DNA of 64,000 bases from CAG-698 sp964385755. Its GTDB lineage: Bacteria; Bacillota_I; Bacilli_A; ML615J-28; CAG-698. The position numbers were made by a program, and so were the translations under genes. The notes under the pieces are model-generated. The model was not told the DNA's origin. It did no database searches and worked only from the letters and a program-made list of their open reading frames with translations. The stretch is taken from positions 13,351 through 77,350 of the forward strand of contig CAYLPZ010000006.1 in assembly GCA_964385755.1 (NCBI GenBank), in the 5' to 3' direction. This document shows positions 53,548-62,386 of this stretch, in pieces (the stretch's first letter is position 1; every line of letters starts with the position of its first letter).

Positions 53548-53582
53548 ATCCGATTCATAATCAAATAACTATGTAATCGGAT
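53548..53582. terminator. Terminator of the CotH gene
   Basis: An 8-bp stem ATCCGATT/AATCGGAT with a 19-base loop and a T8 run on the plus strand, T-rich on the minus. It lies 8 bases beyond the CotH stop codon. Confidence 0.6.
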
Positions 53583-53589
53583 ATTTTTT

Positions 53590-55254
53590 TTATTTCTTTC
53601 TATTAAATGTTGCAACTTTCAAAGTCATATAAACTTCAATACTTAGATTCCAATCACCATAAGGTTCATTATTTTCTGTTAAGCTAAATAAAACATCATC
53701 ATTAATAAATAAATCTCCTAATGTTAGATCATCATTATAATGAGTGGATACAAGATTATAATAATTTTTAAAATTATCAATACTCATTAATCCTTTATTA
53801 ATTACTTCTTCAATTTTTTCAATATAATCAGCTTTAATTTGACTATTTCCTTTATTAACTCCATCACCACTATCAATGATAGTTTTATGGAATAACGGAT
53901 TATATGTTCGAGAGTAACCTGTTTGTGGAGAAGCAGGTCCGTTGTCGGTACAAAAGTCACCAGTAGGATTACCACCTGGTCCTCCAGTTGAACCAAATGC
54001 TCTATCGTGATCTGTTGGAATAAAGATTATTTTATTTACTTTTCCTTCTTGAGGAACAAAATACACATATGTATTATTGTGATTTCCTCTTAGATCATCC
54101 GGGTCACCAATTAAATATGATAACGCCAAATATGTTACATAATAATCATAGTAACTATACTGCGTCATAACATTATAAATAGTAGATGAATTTGCATTAA
54201 CTAAACATTTAATGAAGTTCTTTATATCAACATGAGTTGATGTCTTTTTGTTTGTTTTTAAATCATATGGGTATTTTTTAGCGTAAAACGTCCCATCATT
54301 ATTAGCAAATTGTTTTTCAACTCCAAACAAATAATCATCATATCTTTCAAAGGTTGCTCCTTCATTACTCCATCCAAGTTTATATAAATCACCAGAAGTA
54401 TAATCTTTTAACATATTTCTTTTTAAGAAATCTTTATCAATGGTTTCAACCATTAAATACACTCCCGCATTTTGTTTATCACCACTAATATTCATAGTAA
54501 CATTAGCAAGATTAGTTCTTGGTGCTAAAAGGCCCATAGCACGATACAGTTCATATGCGTATGCTTCCTTTAGATATGTTGCATCCTTATTTCGATTAAA
54601 TCTAATATCTATTTTCTTAAGTCCAAAAAGAGATCTTTCTTCAAGGTAAGCAAGTAAATCATCACTCAAATCATAACTATCTTTTCTGTAATCATCATCA
54701 AAAGTTTCTGAAAAACTAAGTTTATAGTGCCTCAATTGTATTTTTCCATCATTAGTTACGATTTCTCCTCGTGAAGTATTTCCTTTTTGTCTTATTCCAA
54801 CATTTTCAAAATGAATAATAATATTATTAAAAGCAATGTCTACTGAACAAATGCGATACGACTCCTCATTTTTAACTAAATGATAATCAGACATTTTTTT
54901 AAGTTCACCTTTTGTTATATTAATATTAAACTTAACTTCATTATTAAAATCAAATAAATCCAATAATCCTTGCTTGTATTTTGTTTGGAAAATGTCATTC
55001 ATTTTGCCTTTTACTTCTTCACATAATTTATCATAATTATATTTTAATTTACTTTCACTAATATTTTTTAATGTGGCAATATAATCTCCATACCCCAATT
55101 CATACTTTACAACATTTTCTAAGGTATCAGGGATAACAGGTTCTTCCTTTTCATCATTAGAATCGTTATTAGATAAATTACATCCAGCTAATAATATATA
55201 AGTAACTACTATCAGTAGATATAATAGATATTTTTTAATTTTTCTTATTTTCAT
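53590..55254 (-). CDS. cotH: CotH-family kinase-like lipoprotein
   Basis: 554 residues; lipobox L-A-G-C25. The protein belongs to the CotH family (spore coat protein H, atypical protein kinase fold): KGNTSRGEI, LKKIDIRFNRNKD, the segment DHDRAFGSTGGPGGN that carries the catalytic Asp, and the central YLMVETIDKDFLKRN. In sporulating bacilli CotH phosphorylates coat proteins; as a lipoprotein outside the membrane it would act at the surface. It follows the M28 peptidase gene by 42 bases and is closed by a terminator. No sporulation genes are otherwise visible here. Confidence 0.92.
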   Translation of the reverse strand: MKIRKIKKYLLYLLIVVTYILLAGCNLSNNDSNDEKEEPVIPDTLENVVKYELGYGDYIATLKNISESKLKYNYDKLCEEVKGKMNDIFQTKYKQGLLDLFDFNNEVKFNINITKGELKKMSDYHLVKNEESYRICSVDIAFNNIIIHFENVGIRQKGNTSRGEIVTNDGKIQLRHYKLSFSETFDDDYRKDSYDLSDDLLAYLEERSLFGLKKIDIRFNRNKDATYLKEAYAYELYRAMGLLAPRTNLANVTMNISGDKQNAGVYLMVETIDKDFLKRNMLKDYTSGDLYKLGWSNEGATFERYDDYLFGVEKQFANNDGTFYAKKYPYDLKTNKKTSTHVDIKNFIKCLVNANSSTIYNVMTQYSYYDYYVTYLALSYLIGDPDDLRGNHNNTYVYFVPQEGKVNKIIFIPTDHDRAFGSTGGPGGNPTGDFCTDNGPASPQTGYSRTYNPLFHKTIIDSGDGVNKGNSQIKADYIEKIEEVINKGLMSIDNFKNYYNLVSTHYNDDLTLGDLFINDDVLFSLTENNEPYGDWNLSIEVYMTLKVATFNRKK

Positions 55255-55296
55255 AGTACTTTTTTATCCTTTCACAATAATTCATATATTTTATTA

Positions 55297-56067
55297 TTAA
55301 CTTTGAATCAATAACCATTCTAATAATTGAGCTAAAAAACAATAAATATTATTCACTTGTAACATATTTACTTGATCTATTGTATCACGACTTGTGTGCA
55401 TATAATAAGCAAAGTCAGGTATAATTTCCGGTTTTTTATTTTTTGCATATTCATTAAACCACTGTAAATCTTTTGTGGTTGAACTAACTATATAATAAGT
55501 TTCGATTCCTTTTTCAATAAAAGAACTAGCATCACCAGGTGGTAATAATTCAATTTGTTTAACATCAAATTTCTCAAATGAATTAATAAAATACAAAAAA
55601 TTATCTTTTTTTATCTTATTTAAATTACTTATATTTACTAAAACATGTTTACCACTTCCGCACATATCTAAATTAATAGCACTTTTAATTTTATTTATAT
55701 TTTGGCTACAATAGAAACTACTTCCAATCAAACCTTTTTCTTCTAAATCAGTAAACACAAAATCTATATTCGCGTTAATTTTTTCTTTATAGTCAATTAT
55801 TAAATTTAATAAAATAGCGCATGCACAGGCATTATCAATAGCACCAGGATTATTAAGAATATTATCGTAATGAGCACAAAACACTATTTTCTTATCATTA
55901 ATATTTTTTTCATTATAAAAAGGTACAATAATATTACCAAGACTATCATAATTTATAATTTTTTGAATAATGTATTTAACATTATTTCTTTCAAGATTAG
56001 TTATTATTGCCTCAAATCTCTCTTTTTTGTTTGTCTTAGCGATTTGCTCTATATATTTTTTCATCAT
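55297..56067 (-). CDS. M28-family zinc aminopeptidase-like protein
   Basis: 256 residues without signal peptide. The M28 metal ligands are recognisable: His in FCAHYDN, Asp in GAIDNACAC, Glu pair in DLEEKG, Asp in NLDMCG and the late His in YMHTSRDT. It is shorter than secreted M28 peptidases (300 or more residues), having only the catalytic core. It is probably a cytoplasmic aminopeptidase or carboxypeptidase, possibly processing peptides imported by the Opp system (inference). Upstream gene of the CotH unit. Confidence 0.88.
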   Translation of the reverse strand: MMKKYIEQIAKTNKKERFEAIITNLERNNVKYIIQKIINYDSLGNIIVPFYNEKNINDKKIVFCAHYDNILNNPGAIDNACACAILLNLIIDYKEKINANIDFVFTDLEEKGLIGSSFYCSQNINKIKSAINLDMCGSGKHVLVNISNLNKIKKDNFLYFINSFEKFDVKQIELLPPGDASSFIEKGIETYYIVSSTTKDLQWFNEYAKNKKPEIIPDFAYYMHTSRDTIDQVNMLQVNNIYCFLAQLLEWLLIQS

Positions 56068-56193
56068 CTACCCCAAATGCATTCTAAATAAATTAATAAT
56101 CATATTATACCATATTATTATTCATAATATAATTGTAAAATAGTTTTATTGCATTATTTTCTCAAATGAATAAAACACTAATGTAATTAAAAA

Positions 56194-56220
56194 CTGAATT
56201 GTTAGTTTTTAACAATTCAG
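56194..56220. terminator. Strong bidirectional terminator after the TIR-LRR gene
   Basis: A perfect 11-bp stem CTGAATTGTTA/TAACAATTCAG with a 5-base loop, flanked by T runs on both strands, about 18 bases after the TIR-LRR stop. Confidence 0.85.
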
Positions 56221-56237
56221 ATTTTTTTTATAAAAAT

Positions 56238-57815
56238 TTATTTTGTAGTGTAAGGAATACCTTTTGACTCACAATATTTTGCGGCAGGAGAATTGTTATT
56301 GCACACAACAGTTACATTGTTACAACCGCTTAACATACCCCAACCATATTCAATAACACTATCTGGGATAACAAATCTCTTAAGTGATGAACATCCACGA
56401 AAAGCAGAATCATCAATGCGTATAATTGAATCAGGTAATACAAGTTCTTCTAGTTCTGTACAGTTACAAAATGCGCCTTCACCAATTTCTGTTACACTAT
56501 CAGGAATTATTATATGTTTCAAATTGCTACCATAAAATGCCCAGTCACAAATTAGCATAACAGAATCAGGTATTTCATAGAAATCTTCACCATCATTTAC
56601 AGCATAGGAAATAAGAGAAGATTTATTCTTATTAAATAGTACGTTATTTACTGTTTTAAAGAATTTATTTTTACTATCGACTTCAACAGATCTAAGGCTT
56701 GTACAACCACGGAAAACGCCATAACCTATATTATTTACTTTTTGTGGAATATAAATATCTAATAAACTTTGGCAATCCTTAAAAGCATTCTTACCAATTT
56801 TATTTAAATCAGAGTTAAGCTTGATTGTTTGTAAATTCAAACATCCACTAAACACCATATCATCAATCTTGGTAACAGGATCAGGAATAACAATTTCTTT
56901 TAATTGTGCACAATCAGCAAATGCACTTTCTCCTAAAATTGTAAGCTTTTCAGGTAGTTTTATTGTTTCAAGTGATTTACAACTATTAAATACACCACTA
57001 TATAGTTCTGTTATACTATTTTCAAGTTCTATATTTTTTAAAGAAGCACAGTTTTCAAAACAACGTTCACTAATTTCTAATCCATCACCAACTACAGTAA
57101 GTGACTTAAGAGATACACAATCACGGAATGCACTTTCTCCTACCTTTTTTATATTGCTTGGTAAATAAACAGATTTTAAAGACTTGCAACCACGAAAAGC
57201 TTCTTTATTGATTTGTGCTACTTCTTGACCAAAATCAATTTTTTCTAAGCTTTCACAATTCTTAAATGCATTATTTCCGATAATGCGTACACCTGAAGGA
57301 ATAGCTAGAGAAGTACTACCATCCTTGCATTTTACAAGTACATCTCCTTCAGTTTGTAAGCTACGCATTGTCTCTATTGGTAACCCAGAAATCAATTTAT
57401 AAATATATTTTTCATCATTTTGATTTTTTAAGTGTTGAAGATTTTCTAAAATCATTTTTAGTGGTGCAGGGATCTGTACTGATTCATTAAGATACACTGG
57501 GTAGATTTTTTTATCATATTTGTATGCGGTAATAATTTCCATTCCACAATATTTTGAAGCCATAGAAGCATCAGATATAAAGATTAAAAACGCAGAACAA
57601 TTTACTATTCGGCTACGTAATTCTTCACGAAAATCTTCTCCAATTTCCATTGTATCATCATACCAAAATCTATACTTTTCTTTCTCAATTATTTTCAATA
57701 TCTTATACACTTCTTTTGTATCCGCATGAGAATAGCTAACAAATATATATGGTTCATTACCATCATACGAATCAAGATTCAACTGAGTTATTTCTTTGTT
57801 TAAATTTTCAACCAT
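56238..57815 (-). CDS. TIR domain fused to BspA-type leucine-rich repeats
   Basis: 525 residues from the ATG at 57815, preceded by GGAGGGG; an upstream TTG/ATG extension lacks a ribosome site. Residues 22-115 form a TIR domain of bacterial TIR_2 type: FVSYSHAD (25-32), FWYDDTMEIGEDF (50-62, BB loop), ISDASMASKYCGMEI with the putative catalytic E93, and KKIYPVYL. A linker leads to about 14 BspA-type LRR units (180-515) such as GNNAFKNCESLEKIDFG. No signal peptide or membrane helix is seen, so it is cytoplasmic. TIR domains with this glutamate often cleave NAD+; an LRR sensor attached to it resembles innate-immune architecture. Role in phage defence or signalling is inference. It is a single-gene unit. 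Confidence 0.9.
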   Translation of the reverse strand: MVENLNKEITQLNLDSYDGNEPYIFVSYSHADTKEVYKILKIIEKEKYRFWYDDTMEIGEDFREELRSRIVNCSAFLIFISDASMASKYCGMEIITAYKYDKKIYPVYLNESVQIPAPLKMILENLQHLKNQNDEKYIYKLISGLPIETMRSLQTEGDVLVKCKDGSTSLAIPSGVRIIGNNAFKNCESLEKIDFGQEVAQINKEAFRGCKSLKSVYLPSNIKKVGESAFRDCVSLKSLTVVGDGLEISERCFENCASLKNIELENSITELYSGVFNSCKSLETIKLPEKLTILGESAFADCAQLKEIVIPDPVTKIDDMVFSGCLNLQTIKLNSDLNKIGKNAFKDCQSLLDIYIPQKVNNIGYGVFRGCTSLRSVEVDSKNKFFKTVNNVLFNKNKSSLISYAVNDGEDFYEIPDSVMLICDWAFYGSNLKHIIIPDSVTEIGEGAFCNCTELEELVLPDSIIRIDDSAFRGCSSLKRFVIPDSVIEYGWGMLSGCNNVTVVCNNNSPAAKYCESKGIPYTTK

Positions 57816-57863
57816 AATTCCCCTCCAAAAAATTAACATATATATTTAATGGTTTACATTTAG

Positions 57864-57891
57864 TTAATAATTATAAATTAATAATTATAAA
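57864..57891. repeat. Two adjacent copies of a 14-base direct repeat
   Basis: TTAATAATTATAAA occurs at 57864-57877 and again at 57878-57891, immediately after the permease stop codon and upstream of the TIR-LRR gene. It might provide the -10 region for the TIR gene. Confidence 0.7.
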
Positions 57892-59190
57892 TTATAGAAA
57901 GACAAGATATAATGCACCTAAAGCAACGAAAAGTGTTGGTATTGCGACACTCACACCCATTTTGATAAAATCAAGATAACTAAATTTTTCACCATGCTTA
58001 TTAAGAATTGAACTCCACATGATACCTGCTAAAGCACCTATAGGTGTCAAGAACGCACCAATATTTGAACCAAATATGGTTGCGAAAACTGCAGGTAAAC
58101 TAGCATTTGCATTTGTAATAATTGATGAGAATAAAACACTCATTGGGATATTATTAATAATATTTGATGCCAAGAATGATAGAGTTCCAAACTTTAAAAC
58201 AGGTAAATCACCTTTGAAAAACTCTGCTATTTTCGATGTAATACCTTGTTCTTGTAAAGCAATAATCATTATAAACATTGATAAAATGAATGGTATAAGT
58301 TGATAAGGACCACGTTTTAATGTTCCAATAAGTTCTTTAGGTTTTTGCTTTCTAACTATTGAGGTAACAATTGTAAATATAAACAAAATCACAACAGCAC
58401 AAGCTGAAACTAGCCACATCTCAAGGCCAATATAAGATCCTATAGCTAAAAGTAAAGTACAAACTGCAAGATGAACAATACCTACCCATAAAAGCCACTT
58501 ATCTTTAATTACAACATCCTCAGCTTCTCCTAATATTGGACTTTTAAGTTTTGCTTTGTAAATAAGAAATAGCATTACAAACGCAACAATTCCTGCACAA
58601 ATTGTAGGAAAAATACTTATTTTAACGTAATCAACAAAATTCAAACCATATGCCGTAGCTAGGTAAATGTTTGTTGGATTACCAATGACAAGCGCCATAC
58701 TCCAAGTATTCGCCGCAACAAATTCTGCTGCTAAGTATGGTATCGGACTTATTTTCGCGTTTTTCGCAAAATAACAAATAAATGGTGTGAATGATAATAT
58801 TATTACATCATTTGATGTGAAAACAGTAAGGATAGACACAGTTATATATAAGTATAAAAACAATTTAATTTGTCCCGTACGTGCTTTCTTTAATGCAATA
58901 CTTGCTAAAAAGCGGAAGAATCCAAGTTCATCTAAAAATATAGAAAGCATTGTCATTGATATAAATAGTATTAAGATTTTTAATGGATTAATAGCCGAGT
59001 CAGCAAAAAGCGCATTAACTACCGACTCAACTTTTGCAAGTCTAAACGATAACATTATAACAGCACCAGCTAGCGCCACAAGCCAGTATGAGTCTACTGC
59101 AATTTTTCCAAATTTAAACTTAGGAAAGAATAGCACGCAAACAATCATTGCTATTATGGTTATGCAAAAAATAATCAATGTTTCAGTCAT
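57892..59190 (-). CDS. ArsB/SLC13-type anion permease
   Basis: 432 residues from the ATG at 59190, about ten to twelve membrane helices. The LFISMTMLSIFLDELGFF, TSNDVIILSFTPFI, LVIGNPTNIYLATAYG (GNPTN) and GSNIGAFLTPIGALAGI motifs belong to the ion-transporter superfamily of ArsB, CitM and NhaD. It may transport arsenite, citrate, other anions or Na+/H+; the substrate cannot be told from sequence. No arsR or arsC lies nearby. An apparent upstream TTG start at 59226 is actually the -35 box of the gene's promoter. Confidence 0.9.
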   Translation of the reverse strand: MTETLIIFCITIIAMIVCVLFFPKFKFGKIAVDSYWLVALAGAVIMLSFRLAKVESVVNALFADSAINPLKILILFISMTMLSIFLDELGFFRFLASIALKKARTGQIKLFLYLYITVSILTVFTSNDVIILSFTPFICYFAKNAKISPIPYLAAEFVAANTWSMALVIGNPTNIYLATAYGLNFVDYVKISIFPTICAGIVAFVMLFLIYKAKLKSPILGEAEDVVIKDKWLLWVGIVHLAVCTLLLAIGSYIGLEMWLVSACAVVILFIFTIVTSIVRKQKPKELIGTLKRGPYQLIPFILSMFIMIIALQEQGITSKIAEFFKGDLPVLKFGTLSFLASNIINNIPMSVLFSSIITNANASLPAVFATIFGSNIGAFLTPIGALAGIMWSSILNKHGEKFSYLDFIKMGVSVAIPTLFVALGALYLVFL

Positions 59191-59197
59191 AATATCG

Positions 59198-59226
59198 ATT
59201 ATACCATAAGCAATAAAGACTGTCAA
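59198..59226 (-). promoter_or_regulatory. Consensus sigma-A promoter producing a leaderless mRNA
   Basis: On the minus strand TTGACA (59221-59226), exactly 17 bases, then TATAAT (59198-59203), both perfect. The ATG of the permease starts only 7 bases after the -10, so the transcript should begin at or within one or two bases of the start codon, with no Shine-Dalgarno. Confidence 0.8.
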
Positions 59227-59506
59227 TAAATCATATTTTTGTTAAAAATATTTCTTTAACGTAAAATTATTAAATCAACTAAATAGTAATTATCACTAAA
59301 ATAACATATTATGAGTCACTATGTATATGTATTTTCATAATATTTAAAAGAAGCTAAACTCATTAATAAAATTAAGAAAAGGCTCTTAACTAAAAGCCAT
59401 ATTCAGTTGAATGTAATAACTAAAGATTATCAATTTGTAATTATTTAAAGGAATAGTTTTTTTAAAAATGAATAATATAAAAACTATTTTTTACAAAATA
59501 AAAAAA

Positions 59507-59533
59507 GTACTAACTACATTTTAAAGTTAGTAC
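59507..59533 (-). terminator. Terminator-like hairpin in the gene-poor region
   Basis: A perfect 9-bp stem GTACTAACT/AGTTAGTAC with a 9-base loop and a T6 run on the minus strand. It would serve the remnant at 59585-59905. Between 59227 and 59506 no gene is seen. Confidence 0.7.
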
Positions 59534-59584
59534 AAAAGTGTATATTTCATTTTTCAAAATATGTTGTTACTATTTACCATATTT

Positions 59585-59905
59585 TTACTTTTTGGATATT
59601 TTTTCAATTTCATACCATGTATCATATCGAGTTCCTTTACTATGAACATTGAAAAAAACAAATAATAGAACTAAGTGTCCTGTCTTTCCTTCAATATTAA
59701 TCATAATCTTTCAAACAATCTTTTACTCATAAACAATACAATAAGCTATTCCATGCTTAATATACTTAACAATTGTATTACGTGAAAAATTTAATTATAT
59801 CTTCTTCAAAGTGACTACCTCTGCAGTTAAACTCGTCTATTGGACTTTAATTAAATCCTTCTTGATTATCTAAAATAAATTATTCTTTGCCATTTTCATA
59901 TCTAT
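59585..59905 (-). pseudogene. Decayed gene, unknown family
   Basis: The minus strand carries broken coding-like sequence in several frames. One frame (59704 to 59585) reads from an ATG with GKTGHLVLLFVFFNVHSKG and DTWYEIEKISKK; upstream pieces read FNCRGSHFEEDIIKF and SRNTIVKYIKHGIAYC, separated by stops and a frameshift. The SRNTIVKYIKHG segment resembles a NUMOD1/HTH motif of homing-endonuclease-type proteins, but this is weak. Region 59906-60019 shows nothing. Confidence 0.35.
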
Positions 59906-60019
59906 TATTATAATACTTTACATTAACAAAATGTTTATTTGTTAGATATATATTCTCATAATTATAATATTTTCTCGAAAAACATCTTTATTTTTTTATA
60001 TAACTTTTTGTTTAAGAAG

Positions 60020-60072
60020 ACACAAAACCCTAGGTTTCAATCATGATTTGCGTGATTTCTAGGATTCTGTGT
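60020..60072 (-). terminator. Terminator of the PlsC/zinc-ribbon gene
   Basis: A 14-bp stem on the minus strand (ACACAGAATCCTAG with CTAGGGTTTTGTGT, two G-U pairs) encloses a 25-base loop, 20 bases past the stop codon. Confidence 0.6.
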
Positions 60073-60092
60073 TAATATAATTAATTTATCAA

Positions 60093-61433
60093 TTATTTAT
60101 ATATCTCAAAATCAATATCTTTTTCGATGTCTTCATACATGTAATCAAACCAAGGAAAATTCTTCCAATAATTTTCATGTAGTCTATGCATTTCTTGAAT
60201 TAGCATATATATCTTTCCACCACTTTTGTCATCTATGATAATATCTGTAGATCTTCCTCCTGGATAGAATGTCAGAGTCTGTAAGTCATCTTCTACGCAA
60301 GGACAATATACATCTTTATATGATAAATGCATTTCATAAGGCTCATTGTCTCTAGTTCCAATAATATGAACACCACTATGATTGATAATAAAATCACCTT
60401 CACCTTGTATTTCATTTAAGCGATGATGTTTCAATGTTTTATATTTAGGTAAACCACCTATTTTAAAATGTCTTTTAAATGAATAATCTTTATCCCTTCT
60501 GATTTCCTGGATGATATTATGTCTTTCCCATTGAGCCCATTTTGATGGAGTCTTTGGTAAAACACAATTTGTGGATAATGGTATCATATTATATTTTTCA
60601 TCAAATCTTACACTATTTCCACATTCACTGCAGACAATTTCATCACCTTTAGCCACCATAGTAAATTCCTTGCCGCACTTAGGACATTTATAACACATAT
60701 CATCAAGATGAGATGCCATATATCCCTTACCCTTGTAGCGGATTTGCTTTTCTAGGTTCCATAAATATTCATCATGATGAAATTTTTCATTGATTATATC
60801 ATTTATTTCCTCAACAGATTTCTCTTTTAAATCTTCTGGAGTAAATAATTTATACATTTTTAAAAACACTTTACCACATTTATCTTTTATATCTACTTTA
60901 TTAGATGATAGATAATGTCCTCGATAATCGACCATGTAAACAGGAACTCCCATTTTTTTGATAAAAGCTCCAGTACCGGGTGTTATAGGCTGATTATCAC
61001 CAAATACAGATGATGTCCCTTCTGGAGAAAAAGTTACTATTCCTCCTTTCTTAATAATACGTGCCATGGCCATAACAGCACCTATATCACCATTATAAAA
61101 AGGTTTTTTAGGAATAATCCTTGCTAATTTGAACAAAGAAGCAAGATGACTTCTAAAGAATTCTGTATAACCTGCAACCATCGAAAATTTTCTTGGATGA
61201 AGAAGCGTTTTTAAGAACAAATAATCTCTCCTAGATAGATGATTCCAAATAACAAAGCATCCAGTTTCACAATCATTAGGATCATCAATAACTTCATATG
61301 TAGGATGATATTTTCTTGAAAAGAAAGGAGATATTGCTAATAATTGGTACAATGTCCAAACAGTATTACTTGCTAACTTTATAGGTCGTTTAACTAATTC
61401 TTCTTCTAATGTTATTTTTTCTTTTTTTCTCAT
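60093..61433 (-). CDS. PlsC-type acyltransferase with zinc-ribbon insertion
   Basis: 446 residues from the ATG at 61433; a TTG at 61439 is closer to the GGAAG site and is an alternative. Residues 60-190 have glycerolipid acyltransferase motifs: N-H-L-S-R-R-D (HX4D near residue 65-70) and FSPEGTSS (the EGTR-like motif). At about 230-260 there is a zinc ribbon with two CxxC pairs (CYKCPKCG and CSECG). The C-terminal part (from about 290) is an uncharacterised beta-rich domain. It probably acylates lysophosphatidate-like acceptors in membrane lipid synthesis; the zinc ribbon is not part of ordinary PlsC. Stands alone. Confidence 0.85.
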   Translation of the reverse strand: MRKKEKITLEEELVKRPIKLASNTVWTLYQLLAISPFFSRKYHPTYEVIDDPNDCETGCFVIWNHLSRRDYLFLKTLLHPRKFSMVAGYTEFFRSHLASLFKLARIIPKKPFYNGDIGAVMAMARIIKKGGIVTFSPEGTSSVFGDNQPITPGTGAFIKKMGVPVYMVDYRGHYLSSNKVDIKDKCGKVFLKMYKLFTPEDLKEKSVEEINDIINEKFHHDEYLWNLEKQIRYKGKGYMASHLDDMCYKCPKCGKEFTMVAKGDEIVCSECGNSVRFDEKYNMIPLSTNCVLPKTPSKWAQWERHNIIQEIRRDKDYSFKRHFKIGGLPKYKTLKHHRLNEIQGEGDFIINHSGVHIIGTRDNEPYEMHLSYKDVYCPCVEDDLQTLTFYPGGRSTDIIIDDKSGGKIYMLIQEMHRLHENYWKNFPWFDYMYEDIEKDIDFEIYK

Positions 61434-61439
61434 AATCAA

Positions 61440-61777
61440 TATTCTTCCTTCTCATATTTTTTTTGCATTTATATTATATATAATATTTAAGTATAATAAA
61501 AGATTATTTTTAACAAATTTTTTAAAATTTACTTTATTTGAAAAAAACTTATATTGAAATGTACTTTATAAAATGGACAAAACAAATAGTATATAATTTC
61601 CAAAATTGTAGTTAAAATATAATTATTGGATAAACTTCTACGAAAGGCGTTATTCACTTTCTTTTAAACAACGCTCACACAATGAATGTTACTTAACATA
61701 CAAAGCACGAATTCTTCACAAGTATTAATTAATTATCTAAATTAAAGTATAATTTTGAATAAAAATTTTTAAAAAAA
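61440..61777. other. Gene-free, very AT-rich stretch
   Basis: This interval contains the upstream region of the acyltransferase and no frame that I can support. Confidence 0.5.
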
Positions 61778-61912
61778 TTAAATGGGTAATAGTTCCACTG
61801 AGCCAAATATATGAGTACCTTTTTCTCTTGTTGATAATTTTATTTGAACATCTATAATATAAAAAATAGGTATAAAACCCCACCAAAAACTTTTTTTATC
61901 TAGTTTTTCCAC
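61778..61912 (-). pseudogene. Fragment of a membrane protein, 44 codons
   Basis: From a GTG at 61912 the minus strand reads through KKSFWWGFIPIFYIIDVQIK and ends ELLPI before a TAA at 61778-61780. It has no ribosome binding site and the frame remains open upstream of the GTG, so it looks like a C-terminal remnant. Family not recognised. Confidence 0.3.
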
Positions 61913-61925
61913 TATTTTGATATAA

Positions 61926-61977
61926 AAAAGGATACACTCGACCTATTTTACCACAGGAAGATGTTCTAAAAGGATAC
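61926..61977. repeat. Direct repeat of AAAAGGATAC, possibly an insertion-sequence end
   Basis: AAAAGGATAC occurs at 61926-61935 and 61968-61977, each followed by a short T/A-C-GA-rich tail. On the minus strand the surroundings (GTATCCTTTTTTATATCAAAA) recall the multiple terminal repeats of IS21-type elements, but no transposase is present. Confidence 0.3.
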
Positions 61978-62002
61978 ATTTGATCCCTCACGTAAGGACT
62001 CG

Positions 62003-62330
62003 ATTAATCTCCTATACTTTTAGTAACAATTTCTACTGGAATATTTTTAGACTTAAATACTTCCACAAATTGCCCATATATTTTTCTTTGTTCTTTTATT
62101 AAATAATGAATAGGAAACCTGTCAGTTACAGTATAAACGCAACAATCAAAAGATCCATAATTATCATTAACTTTTACTCTAATAATTTCATTTATATTTA
62201 TAGAAACTACTCCTGTTCTTCTATAAAAAATAAGATTATCATCTTTAATTTCAAAAGCAATTGGTGACTTAAGGAAAATTACTATAGGTGTATTTAATAC
62301 AAGAAAAAAGCACCTACCACTTATGATAGA
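62003..62330 (-). pseudogene. Truncated, frameshifted small membrane protein with PH-like segment
   Basis: The minus strand is open from about 62333 to a TAA at 62019-62021, with no start codon. It begins with a hydrophobic piece (CFFLVLNTPIVIFLK), then IAFEIKDDNLIFYRRTGVVS and FPIHYLIKEQRKIYGQFVEV. A one-base shift in a T run just before the stop would let it continue as PVEIVTKSIGD to a TAA at 62003. It resembles small membrane-anchored PH-like proteins; the N-terminus is replaced by the fic terminator. Confidence 0.45.
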
Positions 62331-62334
62331 TGCT
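62309..62334 (-). terminator. Terminator of the fic gene
   Basis: An 8-bp stem (minus: AGCATCTA with TAGGTGCT, one U-G pair), a 10-base loop and TTTTTTCTT. It is nearly identical to the hairpin at 48153-48178. Confidence 0.75.
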
Positions 62335-62386
62335 TAACCTTATTCTTATAAGTTTCCATTATTTTAAAGATAAATTTAAGGGAAAA

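Noticed and set aside
56290..57280. Repeated units in the TIR gene, considered as tandem DNA repeats
   Set aside because: They are protein-level BspA LRR units of about 23 residues with low nucleotide identity.
59191..59226. TTG-initiated 12-codon extension of the ArsB-like permease
   Set aside because: The TTG is the first triplet of a perfect -35 box and the stretch contains the -10 box; there is no ribosome binding site.
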